Below are positions 1 through 8,397 of a DNA stretch of 45,573 nt, in pieces. Where the stretch lies: the NCBI GenBank assembly GCA_001563905.1, contig LKMO01000004.1, positions 1-45,573 of the forward strand, in the 5' to 3' direction. The notes below the pieces were generated by a model that saw nothing but the letters and a program-made list of their open reading frames with translations, searched no databases and was not told the origin of the DNA. A program made the translations under genes and the position numbers. Numbering within the stretch: the stretch's first letter is position 1; every line of letters begins with the position of its first letter. The DNA comes from Nanohaloarchaea archaeon B1-Br10_U2g19 (GTDB lineage: Archaea; Nanohalarchaeota; Nanosalinia; Nanosalinales; Nanosalinaceae).

Positions 1-5
1 AAGGT

Positions 6-515
6 ATGCCAACATTAAAACAGTACGGCGTACTAGCAGTAGGACTGTTTACATCGATGGGTTTCTTCCTAGGAGGTATCTCAAGCTTTTCAGGAATGGT
101 TGATACACAGCCGGCGCAGGGACCTGACGATGTAAATGTGGAGCTACCGGAGTCCAACTTCAATCCGGAAGGATTCCAGCGGTCACCCGAAGAGATGTTC
201 TACACTGCTTTTGAACATGATGTAGTGTTTCTGAACGGGATTTACGAGACAGAAGAGGACCAACAAGCTTTAGAAGAGACTTTGGAGCCTTTACCGGAAC
301 AGTTCGAAAACCGGGTCTATGTAGGACTGGAGAACAGTTCAGACTCACAGCTCGATACAGCCTACGGAGTAACAGACTATCCAACCGTTATAGTTGTCGG
401 AGGCAACCAAGAAGCAATGCCACAACCAATAACACAGATAACAACTGATAGAATGGTCCAGGAGATCTGTAACTCGTTCAACACGTTAGACGGTGCCGCA
501 CAGCAGTGCCTCTAA
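6..515 (+). CDS. Membrane-anchored thioredoxin-fold-like protein, function unknown
   Basis: 169 residues from the first ATG. The frame stays open to the window edge, so the true start could lie upstream. Residues about 7-28 form one hydrophobic segment (signal anchor), followed by a Pro/Asp-rich linker, which suggests an extracytoplasmic globular domain. Residues about 70-135 show a beta-alpha-beta pattern ending in YGVTDYPTVIVVGG, which resembles the thioredoxin cis-proline loop and following strand. The usual CxxC is absent; two cysteines occur only at the C-terminus (EIC... and QQCL). The thioredoxin likeness is inferred from pattern and is weak. A T-run follows the stop codon. This could be a structural or non-redox thioredoxin-fold domain. 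Confidence 0.55.
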   Translation: MPTLKQYGVLAVGLFTSMGFFLGGISSFSGMVDTQPAQGPDDVNVELPESNFNPEGFQRSPEEMFYTAFEHDVVFLNGIYETEEDQQALEETLEPLPEQFENRVYVGLENSSDSQLDTAYGVTDYPTVIVVGGNQEAMPQPITQITTDRMVQEICNSFNTLDGAAQQCL

Positions 516-523
516 AAAATTAG

Positions 524-537
524 TTCTTTTTTTATTT
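524..537 (+). terminator. T-rich archaeal-type terminator
   Basis: A run of seven T interrupted by single C/A bases (ttctttttttattt) begins 9 bases after the preceding stop codon. Archaeal transcription ends at such U-tracts without needing a hairpin. It also overlaps the promoter region of the next gene. Confidence 0.4.
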
Positions 538-566
538 ACCTTTTAACCAAAACTAGAATATAGGTT

Positions 567-1364
567 ATGACGGAGAATCTTAGACTCAAGACCTGGGTTG
601 AAAACAAACTGGACAGTGGTGTAGACCCGGAACGAGTCAGAGAAAGCTTGAACAACACCGGTAGAGATCCAGAGATAGTTGATAGAGTTCTAAAAGAAAG
701 AAACGAGCCTGCCAAGAACCCGGAGCAGGAATCCGAACCGGAGTCGGAACCTGAATCTAAACAGGAGTCTGAAATACATACTGAGTCTTCTAAAAAACAT
801 TCTGAACATGAAAAGAAGGAAGATAAAGGAATAGATCTGACGCCAGAAAAAGAAGAAGAGAAAGAAGAAGTCCAAGAAAAGACAACCAGAGAAGAAAGCA
901 GTAAGTCCAAGCCTGAGAAGATAGAAGAAGTAGTTCTGAAACGAGAGAAAAAACTTGAACAAAGCCTGAACAAAGCACATATGCCAGTTAAACCGGTTCT
1001 AGTACTTCTTGTAATCGGTTTAGTTGGCGGAGGCTACACAGTACTTGGAAACACTGATATAGACGAACACTTAGGAAATCCTTTGTCCACAACAGACTGG
1101 GACGAACCCCGTGAAGACTGCGATTTAGACTCCGGCTTCCTGATAACCGAGGCTGAACAGACAGAAAACAGTGTAGAAGCAGAAGTAAGAGTAACCAGCA
1201 GTCCGGAAGACGTAGTACTTGAAGTGTTCGAAGGAGAAACAAGAACAGGCTACACACTTGAAAGCTTTGAAGGAGCCGAAACACTTGAAGTAGATGCAAC
1301 AGGAGACAGACTAGTTTTCCGGCCACAAGGCTGTGAAAACCGTTACGACGACCAAGACCTCTAA
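567..1364 (+). CDS. Single-pass membrane protein with N-terminal helical domain and acidic repeat linker
   Basis: 265 residues, function not recognised. Residues 1-46 (LKTWVENKLDSGVDPERVRESLNN...VDRVLKE) look like the small helical module found at the N-terminus of many archaeal membrane proteins, where a charged helix pair recurs as 'l..wv...l..G...e.ir..L...G'. Residues about 47-135 are low-complexity Glu/Ser/Lys with SEPE-type repeats. Residues about 142-162 are one transmembrane helix, and about 100 residues follow, probably outside the cell, with two cysteines (EDCDL and QGCENR) that could pair. A TATA-like ttttaa about 25 bases upstream suggests a leaderless start at this ATG. It converges with the DUF4349 gene with a 1-base gap. 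Confidence 0.6.
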   Translation: MTENLRLKTWVENKLDSGVDPERVRESLNNTGRDPEIVDRVLKERNEPAKNPEQESEPESEPESKQESEIHTESSKKHSEHEKKEDKGIDLTPEKEEEKEEVQEKTTREESSKSKPEKIEEVVLKREKKLEQSLNKAHMPVKPVLVLLVIGLVGGGYTVLGNTDIDEHLGNPLSTTDWDEPREDCDLDSGFLITEAEQTENSVEAEVRVTSSPEDVVLEVFEGETRTGYTLESFEGAETLEVDATGDRLVFRPQGCENRYDDQDL

Positions 1365-1365
1365 T

Positions 1366-2277
1366 TTACTCTAAAAGATCTAGCCGTATAACCAGTTTTT
1401 TCAAAAGCTTGATAGCCAGGACTAGAGGCACAGCAAGCACCAAACCAATTATAATATAGGTTACGGCCACGATAAACCATGAAACAAGAGTTATAGGTAA
1501 GGCAACTAAACTAGCAGTTTTATCTGCTAAGCTATCAACACTATTTCTTACTTCCTGTCTAACATCTCCTCTAAAGTCTTCAGGAGTTAACTCTACATCT
1601 TTCTCCTGTTCAAAACTTATTTCAACTTTTGAAAACTGTTCACGATCCTCTAACTCTCCAAGCCTATAACCAAGATTGTTTAGCTCGGAGGCAATACCTG
1701 TTTTCTCAGAAGTAATCTCTGAAACAAGTCTAACCTGTTCAGAACTCATATCGGAGCCGGTAACGTTCTCCAACATCTCATCATAAGTATCTAAAGCATC
1801 TAAAAGAATTTTTACCTCGTTACTTTCGCGTTCGGCATCAACAGTCTCATAGTTTAGACGTGTCGACTCAACTTCATATTCGTCTTCAAGCCATTCTACA
1901 AAGCTTTCAAACTCGCTGCTCTCAACCTCTACAGCCATGTTATAACGGATATACCTGTCGGTTTCAGAACGTTCCTCGTTAACAACACTGCCGTTAAACA
2001 GTCCGAGCTCGCTCTTTAAAGTAGAAATTTCTTCTGAAGCGTTCTCTAACTCAATATCTACAGAGCCTGTACGGATCTCAAAACTATCTGAATCAGTTAG
2101 ATCTTCTTCAAACATTTCTGCAGCCTGTCTATCTTCTGCGCCGAACTCTGCGCCGTAATCACCTAGCTGCTGACTTGAGATAAAAAGCCCGGCTAAAACT
2201 AATACGGCTACTAAACCGAAGCCTGTTAGTAAAGGTTTTTCAGTTAAGACTGCCGGAACGTTGTCTCTAAAGCTCAC
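1366..2277 (-). CDS. DUF4349-family membrane protein
   Basis: 303 residues. Residues about 15-34 form an N-terminal transmembrane helix. A long, probably extracytoplasmic domain follows with an alternating strand/helix pattern (RTGSVDIELENASEEISTLKSEL, then YIRYNMAVEVESSEFESFVEWL) and a coiled-coil stretch (EQVRLVSEITSEKTGIASELNNLGYRLGELEDR), matching the DUF4349 arrangement. The C-terminus has a strongly hydrophobic hairpin (about 255-295) and a short basic tail. The family is common in bacteria and archaea and has no assigned biochemical role. Assignment is from the typical order of domains, recalled rather than searched. Confidence 0.7.
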   Translation of the reverse strand: MSFRDNVPAVLTEKPLLTGFGLVAVLVLAGLFISSQQLGDYGAEFGAEDRQAAEMFEEDLTDSDSFEIRTGSVDIELENASEEISTLKSELGLFNGSVVNEERSETDRYIRYNMAVEVESSEFESFVEWLEDEYEVESTRLNYETVDAERESNEVKILLDALDTYDEMLENVTGSDMSSEQVRLVSEITSEKTGIASELNNLGYRLGELEDREQFSKVEISFEQEKDVELTPEDFRGDVRQEVRNSVDSLADKTASLVALPITLVSWFIVAVTYIIIGLVLAVPLVLAIKLLKKLVIRLDLLE

Positions 2278-2325
2278 AGAAAAACATACTTCAACCAGTA
2301 TATAAACCGTTTGGCTTTTTGTTCG

Positions 2326-5085
2326 TTAGATATCGAATGCTTTAGCGAACTCGTCACCGCCCTGAACGTTTGAGGAGTACTTTTCCAAGTTCTCTGCTGC
2401 ACTATAGTCTTCATGGAACGAAGCCGATACAGCACCTTCCTCGCCGATAAGTGTTACAGAGGCCTGGAAGTCTTTCGCTAGCTTACGTGAAACCTGTATC
2501 AGTAAACCAATGTTCTGGGTAGGAACCTCTTCTTCGACTATACGGTCTTCTATCTGTCCACGTACATGTTTTTCTATATCGTTTTCAAGTCCTTCCAACT
2601 GTTTCTCACGTTTCTTACGTGTTTCGAAGATACTTTCGGCTTTCTCAACAACAGTTTCGCCTTCAACCCGCGCCACATCGATATCCTCGCCGAGATAATC
2701 AGACAGCTTTCTAATCTTATGATGTAAAACGTCTAAGTCTTCTAGGAACTTGTCTAAAGTATTCTCTAAATGATCAGGTTCGACTGAGAAAATAGCTGTA
2801 AGCTTTCTCTCAGCTATTCTATGGTTGTCCGGACTCTCCGCATTTAACCGGTCTGAAACCGTTTCTACACGTTCACGTATACTTTCAACGTACTCGTATG
2901 CTGGTTCTCCGGCTTTATACTCTAGACGGATTACTCCGTCCTGAACCTTTGTTGAACCGGTTACTACAAACTCTTCAACCTCTTCGGTTGACTGGACATG
3001 TGTTCCTCCACACGCCTCGATATCAAAGTCCTCTATACTAACAATTCTAATACTGTTTCCGGGTGGTGCGCCTCCCTGGTAGATCCTGAAGCCGTGTTTT
3101 TCCTGTGCTTCACTTTTCGAAACTACTTCTTTAGAGACTTCAAGGTTCTCAAGTATCTTCTTCCTAACCTTTTCCTCGATATCGTCAAGCTCGTCCCGTG
3201 TAATATTATCGTAATGTGTAACGTCTAGGCGGGCTTTCTCAGGCTCTTTGTTCGATCCGGCCTGCCAGATATGGTTTCCGAACTTCTGTTTTACAGCTCC
3301 GTTAACTAGGTGGGTTGCGGTATGGTGCTGCATTAAACGGTAACGTCTAACACCGTCCAGCTCTATACTGACCTTCTCTCCTTCACTCAAGGAGTGTTCG
3401 GGTACGTGGTGTAGGACTATGTTGTCCTGTTTCTGGGTCTCTACGACTTCGAAGCCGTCGATGAAACCGGTGTCGTAGCTTTGGCCTCCGCCTTCCGGAT
3501 AAAACACGGTTCTATCCAAGGCAATCCAGTCGTCTAAAACCTTTACCACTGTAGCACTGGTTTCGAAAAGATCTTCGTCCTTGTAGTAAAGTAGTTCTGT
3601 CTCCGGAACATCTTCCAGCTCAAACTTTTCCTCTACTTGTTGAACTGTTTCATCTTCTTCTGCGACCTGCGCATAGAAGTCCTCAGGAACAGTGAAGCCG
3701 TGTTCTTCCATCATTTCAGGGCTTACACCGTGGCTTTCATACAGTTCAACCATTTGATTCAGTGAAGGCTGGCTATCAAGTTTTTCTAGTTTGTTTAAAG
3801 CGTTTTGACGTGCTTTCTCATACTTTTCAGCCTCTACATTCAGTATTTTTTTAACTTCCGGCAGTTTCTGTTTCAGTTCTGGGAACATAGGCTCTAACTC
3901 TTCTGCATGCCACTCTGCAACATCTTCTAAGTCTAAGTCCCAGTTGTAACGTTCTAAAAAGTCTTTACTCCTCCGGTAAACCAGTCTAAGGTTGTGGCCT
4001 CCACCCGTGTTTGAAGGGATTTTGCCGTCGGCTAAAGCAAACAACAGTGCTCTTGTATGTTCAGCAACACTGTAAAGTGCTGCAGCCGGTTTAATCTCAT
4101 CTTTCAACTCGTCAACATCGACACCGATTTCTTCAGCGATTTCACGCCATTTCTCATCAATATCATCAACCTCATCAACGTTTAATTCGCTTGAGTAAGG
4201 TAGAAACTTCTCCCAGACTTCCTGGTCAACATCTACACCGATCTCCTTCTTCATGTTCTCAAGGACGTAAGGCATCACACATTCATAGCTTGTCTCGGTT
4301 CCCTGGCTGATCCAAGCCACTCTTTCCTGACCCATACCCATATCCAAGACTTTCAGGTCAAGCTCTTCATAGCCTTCCGGTGTCTGCTCGTAAAACATGT
4401 ATACCTGGTTCCATAACTCAAGTCCGTCAACGAAAAACTCCATACATGCTCCAAGGTTTCCGCCTCCACCCCATGAATCCTCGTGGAGAATAAGCTTCTC
4501 CTTAGGAATACCTAGAACGTCTACAGCGAACTCGAACATATCTCTGAAGTAACGGTCCTGGTCGTACTCGTCTCCTTCACGGAAACAGGTCTGACCCACG
4601 TGATTGTGTAGTACGTAATGTCTCCCGGTTATACCGGTATTATCAACATCGTTAAAACGCAAAGACGGTTGTGGAACAATAAGCTCTGGTGCTGGAGGCT
4701 CTTCCTCGCCTGAAACAACGTAAGGCTGGAAGTTGTAGATTGAACCTCCTACAAACTCTACATCATCCCTCCAACGAGCCACAACAGGATAACGGTCAAT
4801 AGCTTCGTAGCCCCGAGAAGTCATATGATCTCTAAACGTCTCCCAGGCCTCAATATAGGAGAACTCTTCCTCAGTTGGAGAGTTATTAATGAAGGTGTAG
4901 CCGTCACCACACTCCGGTTCACCACAGACAGTTCTCTCGTTAAAGCTCCAGTAGTACATCCCACAGTTCTCACACTGTCCACGGGAGAAACCTTTCTCTC
5001 TAAGTACGTCTGTAGCAAAAAACTTTTCCGGTTTGCTTGAGGCTTCTTCCTTAATCTGTTTTTTCAGTTCTCCCAAGGAGCTCAT
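2326..5085 (-). CDS. alaS: Alanyl-tRNA synthetase, archaeal type
   Basis: 919 residues, a usual length for archaeal AlaRS. It charges tRNA-Ala with alanine. The N-terminal cysteine-rich segment (residues 38-66, CENC...CGEPEC) is typical of archaeal AlaRS and absent from bacterial ones. The class II catalytic core covers about residues 75-380, including RHYVLHNHVGQTCFREGDEYDQDRYFRDMFEF split across motif 2 and WGGGGNLG at 205-212. The editing domain carries HHTATH at 587-592 and CGGTH at 692-696, the zinc ligands for hydrolysing Ser/Gly-tRNA-Ala. A C-terminal coiled-coil and C-Ala domain follow. An A/T-rich TATA-like element lies about 28 bases before the ATG, so the transcript is probably leaderless. 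Confidence 0.97.
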   Translation of the reverse strand: MSSLGELKKQIKEEASSKPEKFFATDVLREKGFSRGQCENCGMYYWSFNERTVCGEPECGDGYTFINNSPTEEEFSYIEAWETFRDHMTSRGYEAIDRYPVVARWRDDVEFVGGSIYNFQPYVVSGEEEPPAPELIVPQPSLRFNDVDNTGITGRHYVLHNHVGQTCFREGDEYDQDRYFRDMFEFAVDVLGIPKEKLILHEDSWGGGGNLGACMEFFVDGLELWNQVYMFYEQTPEGYEELDLKVLDMGMGQERVAWISQGTETSYECVMPYVLENMKKEIGVDVDQEVWEKFLPYSSELNVDEVDDIDEKWREIAEEIGVDVDELKDEIKPAAALYSVAEHTRALLFALADGKIPSNTGGGHNLRLVYRRSKDFLERYNWDLDLEDVAEWHAEELEPMFPELKQKLPEVKKILNVEAEKYEKARQNALNKLEKLDSQPSLNQMVELYESHGVSPEMMEEHGFTVPEDFYAQVAEEDETVQQVEEKFELEDVPETELLYYKDEDLFETSATVVKVLDDWIALDRTVFYPEGGGQSYDTGFIDGFEVVETQKQDNIVLHHVPEHSLSEGEKVSIELDGVRRYRLMQHHTATHLVNGAVKQKFGNHIWQAGSNKEPEKARLDVTHYDNITRDELDDIEEKVRKKILENLEVSKEVVSKSEAQEKHGFRIYQGGAPPGNSIRIVSIEDFDIEACGGTHVQSTEEVEEFVVTGSTKVQDGVIRLEYKAGEPAYEYVESIRERVETVSDRLNAESPDNHRIAERKLTAIFSVEPDHLENTLDKFLEDLDVLHHKIRKLSDYLGEDIDVARVEGETVVEKAESIFETRKKREKQLEGLENDIEKHVRGQIEDRIVEEEVPTQNIGLLIQVSRKLAKDFQASVTLIGEEGAVSASFHEDYSAAENLEKYSSNVQGGDEFAKAFDI

Positions 5086-5193
5086 ACAAAAACTTGTTTT
5101 TCGGAGAATTTTTTTATCACATACGCTTTAATCCGGTTTATAATTATAGGACTCTTAGAATCAAAGTAAAAAGGTAAGAGAAAAAGTATTTTT

Positions 5194-6174
5194 TTACTGG
5201 TCTTTCAGTTTCTCGCTTGCATCCTTCACCTTGTCTGCTATATCAAGATCAAGTCCTTCTTCAGGCTCTTCGAAGTCCTGACTGTCGATAGGTGTGATAC
5301 CTCCGACCTCGGATAAAACGGTTGTCAAGTCTTTTTCAGTGTCTACAATATATTTTGAGCCGTTACGCAGCGAGTTCTGAACTGTTTCCAGTTTCTTGTG
5401 TTCTTGTGCTTCACCTTTGAAGTGTTGACGTAAAGCAGTGTTAACCAGTTGTATTTCGTTTGCTTCTGCTGTAGCTCTTAACTCTATAGCTTTTGCATCT
5501 CCTTCAGCCTCTAAGACTGCGGCTTTCTTCATTCCTTCTGCTTCTTCAATCGCCGCCTTCTTGTTTCCACGGGCTTCGATCTCTGTAGCTTTAGCATCGT
5601 CTTGTGCCGCATCTTTACGGTTCTCTGCCTTAAGTATTTCGTTCATTGATTCCTGTACATCGCTTGGAGGAGTAATCTCTTTCATCTCTACACGTACAAC
5701 ATCGATTCCCCAGGCATCAGTATCTTCCTCAAGCTCGTTGTGAAGAGTCTTGTTAATCTTCTGTCTCTCACTGTTTACCTCTTCGAACTGTTTTGTACCG
5801 ATAACGTTTCTTGCCGTGGTCTGAGCTAGACGTGTAATCTGTTTTTCGTAGTCGTCAACGTTGTAAAAACTTTTTTTGACGTCTTCTTCATTAGGTCTTA
5901 CCTGGTAATAAACATCCAGGTCGACGTTGGCGTTCAGGTTTTCTCTTGTTATCATGTCGCTTGGCTGAACGTTCTTCATCTGTTCTGTAACGTTTCTTTT
6001 GTACATTCTGTCCATCCACGGCACTAGGAAATGTATACCTGGTTCACAGTACTTATGGTACTCTCCGAACCGTTCAACTACTGCTCTCTGGTCAGGTCTA
6101 ACGATTTTGAATGTTGAAAACATTATTACTGCGGCGGCTAAAGTACCGACGACAAGAAGGATAGTAAGCTCCAT
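5194..6174 (-). CDS. SPFH/stomatin-like membrane protein
   Basis: 326 residues. A signal-anchor helix (residues 1-22) is followed by the SPFH/band 7 domain: ERFGEYHKYCEPGIHFLVPWMDRMYKRNVTEQ, NVDLDVYYQV and AQTTARNVIG. A helical Ala/Glu repeat region (ATEIEARGNKKAAIEEAEGMKK..., about 195-245) is typical of stomatin/paraslipin oligomers. These proteins form ring- or cage-like membrane assemblies and are linked to protease control and membrane microdomains. The usual NfeD partner is not adjacent. The next gene is a multi-pass membrane protein with its own promoter. Confidence 0.9.
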   Translation of the reverse strand: MELTILLVVGTLAAAVIMFSTFKIVRPDQRAVVERFGEYHKYCEPGIHFLVPWMDRMYKRNVTEQMKNVQPSDMITRENLNANVDLDVYYQVRPNEEDVKKSFYNVDDYEKQITRLAQTTARNVIGTKQFEEVNSERQKINKTLHNELEEDTDAWGIDVVRVEMKEITPPSDVQESMNEILKAENRKDAAQDDAKATEIEARGNKKAAIEEAEGMKKAAVLEAEGDAKAIELRATAEANEIQLVNTALRQHFKGEAQEHKKLETVQNSLRNGSKYIVDTEKDLTTVLSEVGGITPIDSQDFEEPEEGLDLDIADKVKDASEKLKDQ

Positions 6175-6264
6175 AGAACAGTGTTTACATTTTCAGTAAT
6201 TTAACTCTTTGACCTTCTTAAAAATAAAAAGAAAAATAGGGTTTGAAAAATAACTTTTTTCGTT

Positions 6265-7017
6265 TTAAAGCCTCTGATTGAACTCTACAAGCGTAGTGTA
6301 GAGAACGACTGTTGTTGCAGCGCTTAAGACCGCGATCAGCGGTGAAACAACTACTGATGCTTCTGGTGTAACTGCTGCTACAGCTGAAACCGGTAGTACA
6401 AGCAAGTAAAGAAGTACTACAGGTACAAGCGAGATAAACATTCTAAGCTTCTCTCCACTTGATCTTTGAACGCTATTGTCTAAAGCTTCAAACAGTCTTG
6501 AATCGTTTACAGCAATCTCTGGCAGAGCTGTAATCAATGCCAGTACTGCGTAGGCAACAAATACTAGAGAACCAATCCCTAGTAACGCACCTAGTAAACC
6601 GACTACTACTGTTAAAGCAGTAGATCCTAGTGTAACTCCTACTCCTGCACCGCCTACAGTTAGTAAGGCGATAAGTGAAGCAGGTATAAGTGCAACTACA
6701 ACAAATACTGTAGTCACAATGTTAGCTCCAACAAGTCTTAGGAAAGGCCAGATAATATTGTCTGTAAACTGTTGTTTCTCGAGTTCTCCTGTATCTAAAG
6801 CACGGAATGAACCTATCATCAACAGTATTCCTGCGACTGCTGCTGCAAGTGATACTACTGCTCCTATAGCGGCTGCTGGTCCTCCAACTTCGAAGGAGTA
6901 ACTTGATCCTATATTAAGTAGCTGGAGTACGAAGAATGCTGCTATAAGCTTCAGTCCTATATCAGAGGTGACCTTATCGAAAACTGATCGGACAAGGTCT
7001 CCTGCGTCTAAAGCCAT
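6265..7017 (-). CDS. Multi-pass membrane protein, unknown function
   Basis: 250 residues, rich in Ala/Val/Gly/Leu, with five to six predicted transmembrane helices (about 20-38, 46-70, 93-125, 128-160, 190-215, 222-240). A soluble loop with FEALDNSVQRSSGEKLR lies between the last pairs. The amphipathic N-terminus (DLVRSVFDKVTSDIG) and general pattern recall archaeal DUF4013-like membrane proteins, but this is not firm. A TATA-like element (tatttttaa on the minus strand) lies about 28 bases before the ATG, implying a leaderless start and a transcript separate from the stalk protein gene upstream. Confidence 0.6.
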   Translation of the reverse strand: MALDAGDLVRSVFDKVTSDIGLKLIAAFFVLQLLNIGSSYSFEVGGPAAAIGAVVSLAAAVAGILLMIGSFRALDTGELEKQQFTDNIIWPFLRLVGANIVTTVFVVVALIPASLIALLTVGGAGVGVTLGSTALTVVVGLLGALLGIGSLVFVAYAVLALITALPEIAVNDSRLFEALDNSVQRSSGEKLRMFISLVPVVLLYLLVLPVSAVAAVTPEASVVVSPLIAVLSAATTVVLYTTLVEFNQRL

Positions 7018-7071
7018 AAAACACTCTTTGTAACGAGTACTTAAAAATAGTTTAGGGGGTCGACAGCTGAA

Positions 7072-7110
7072 AACAGGTTTTATCGGCTGATTTAACTTGA
7101 TAAAACTGTT
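7072..7110. promoter_or_regulatory. Intergenic hairpin
   Basis: Perfect 8-bp inverted arms (GTTTTATC at 7077-7084 and GATAAAAC at 7099-7106) with a 14-base loop. They extend to 12 bp if one G is bulged (ACA outside pairs with TGT). The hairpin sits in the 240-base gap between the P1 gene and the membrane-protein gene, upstream of the latter's promoter. It may be a 3' end structure of the P1 transcript or a protein-binding site. Otherwise I see nothing coding in 7018-7257. Confidence 0.35.
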
Positions 7111-7257
7111 TTGATGGGTTAGTATGTTTTCAATGCGCTTGTAAGGGTTATAGAGAAGTGTTTAATTAGGTATTAGTTCTTTGAAGCATGTTATATCTGG
7201 AGAAAATGTGGAAGTCGGATAATAAAAAGAGAAAAGATATGTAAGAGTAGGAAGTTT

Positions 7258-7566
7258 TTAGAATAAATCGCCTAATCCTTCTGCTGCTTCGTCTTCGTCA
7301 GCGTCGTCTTCTTCGTCTTCTTCATCTTCTTCTTCATCTTCAGCTTCTTCGCTTCCTGAGTCTGCTGCTGGTGCTGCTGCGCCGCCTGTTGCGACTGCTG
7401 TTTCCATTGCTTCTTCGATGTCTACGTCTTCTAGTGCTGCGACGAGTGCTTTGATTTCTGAGTCTTCGACGTCTAGATTTGCTGCGTCGACGATGCTTTG
7501 TAGGTTTTCTTCGTTAACTTCTTTTCCTGCTTCGTGTAGTGTTAGTGCTGCGTATACTAGTTCCAT
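7258..7566 (-). CDS. rpl12: Ribosomal protein P1 (archaeal L12 stalk protein)
   Basis: 102 residues. The N-terminal helical dimerisation domain (MELVYAALTLHEAGKEVNEENLQSI..., 1-58) binds P0. An Ala-rich hinge (GGAAAPAADSG) and a very acidic Glu/Asp tract follow, ending in EGLGDLF, the archaeal stalk C-terminal motif that recruits translation factors. The N-terminus matches archaeal P1. An upstream TATA-like element (7607-7616) and a Shine-Dalgarno GAGGTTAA (7573-7580) give a short-leader transcript. In most archaea this gene directly follows L10; here about 2.5 kb of other genes separates them. Confidence 0.95.
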   Translation of the reverse strand: MELVYAALTLHEAGKEVNEENLQSIVDAANLDVEDSEIKALVAALEDVDIEEAMETAVATGGAAAPAADSGSEEAEDEEEDEEDEEDDADEDEAAEGLGDLF

Positions 7567-7572
7567 GTTGGT

Positions 7573-7616
7573 TTAACCTCAATGTATGTGAGTTTCTGTA
7601 CAAACCTTAAATAAAG
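7573..7616 (-). promoter_or_regulatory. Promoter and ribosome-binding site of the P1 gene
   Basis: On the minus strand a TATA-like TTTATTTAA lies at 7607-7616, predicting transcription start near 7584. GAGGTTAA at 7573-7580 sits 6 bases before the ATG. The gene therefore has its own promoter and a Shine-Dalgarno-led start, unlike most leaderless genes here. Confidence 0.5.
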
Positions 7617-7628
7617 TAGTTACATAAC

Positions 7629-7647
7629 TGAGTACAAATCAGTCTAG
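7629..7647. repeat. 19-bp near-identical direct repeat, copy 1
   Basis: TGAGTACAAATCAGTCTAG differs by one base from the copy at 8379-8397, in the same orientation. It overlaps the end of the 223-residue membrane-protein gene and lies close to the P1 promoter. Confidence 0.6.
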
Positions 7648-8310
7648 TTGGTCCAGAACCTCTACAACAACATACATGCCCCAGACAGTAAGAACAGTAT
7701 ACAAACCGTTCTCAACCAGAAATCTTGTCAGAGGATCGGCAACAAGTAAAACAACAAAACTGATGAAGAAGCCTGTTAGAACCAGTAGTCCCAGAAATCT
7801 TAGAGCTACAGGCTTCAACTCTTCCCGGTTCCTTCTAACCTTAGGCACAATCCAGTCCTTGTTTCTAGACGTGTTATCCTTCAGCCTATGAAACTGGTGA
7901 GTACCCGCTAAAACAGGGAGAACTACGAGTAAGTAGGCCAGAAGATCTGAAACATCAAAATACAAAGTAACAAAAAGATAGATCAAGACTGCTGAACCGA
8001 AAGCAAGAGAGCTGTAAAAAGTTTTCTTAGGTCCTTCATAACTTAGAGCGTCCAAAAATGTTGTATCTGATCTGTACTGTCTTACGATAGCTCCGCATGT
8101 AGCTAAGATAAGCGTACCGCCTGTTAAGAACAGTAGTCCTGCCAAGACGTTGTCTCCAACTACAAGGCTTTCCGGTCCGCCTCCAACCAAGTTGTACCAG
8201 CCGAGATCGTAGAGCAGCCAGCCAACAAATGTTAAGGCTATAGCGGCTATACTGGCGGCCTTAAATCTTTCAGTACCTTTCTTGATAACGGTTTTTGTAT
8301 CTAGACTCAT
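7639..8310 (-). CDS. Multi-pass membrane protein, unknown function
   Basis: 223 residues with about six hydrophobic segments (about 18-38, 52-72, 92-110, 113-132, 170-190, 200-218) and a basic cytoplasmic loop (LKDNTSRNKDWIVPKVRRNREELK). No family recognised. It is divergent from the 237-residue gene at 8388, sharing a 77-base promoter region, and lies between the two copies of the 19-bp repeat. The ATG is the first of the frame and is preceded by an A/T-rich region. Confidence 0.5.
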   Translation of the reverse strand: MSLDTKTVIKKGTERFKAASIAAIALTFVGWLLYDLGWYNLVGGGPESLVVGDNVLAGLLFLTGGTLILATCGAIVRQYRSDTTFLDALSYEGPKKTFYSSLAFGSAVLIYLFVTLYFDVSDLLAYLLVVLPVLAGTHQFHRLKDNTSRNKDWIVPKVRRNREELKPVALRFLGLLVLTGFFISFVVLLVADPLTRFLVENGLYTVLTVWGMYVVVEVLDQLD

Positions 8311-8378
8311 AGAACTTTCTAGATATCTGTATTTTATTAGATGTTATGGTTAAAAACCAAGAGCTCATAAAACATAAA

Positions 8379-8397
8379 TGAGTACAAATGAGTCTAG
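8379..8397. repeat. 19-bp near-identical direct repeat, copy 2
   Basis: TGAGTACAAATGAGTCTAG matches 18 of 19 bases of 7629-7647. This copy contains the start codon of the next gene (ATG at 8388). The pair brackets about 730 bases containing one membrane-protein gene. Confidence 0.6.

Noticed and set aside
536-1326. Long open frames on the minus strand opposite the acidic repeat gene
   Set aside because: They are low-complexity Ser/Leu/Phe translations of the complementary Glu/Lys-rich codons, lack promoters, and overlap a better-supported gene.
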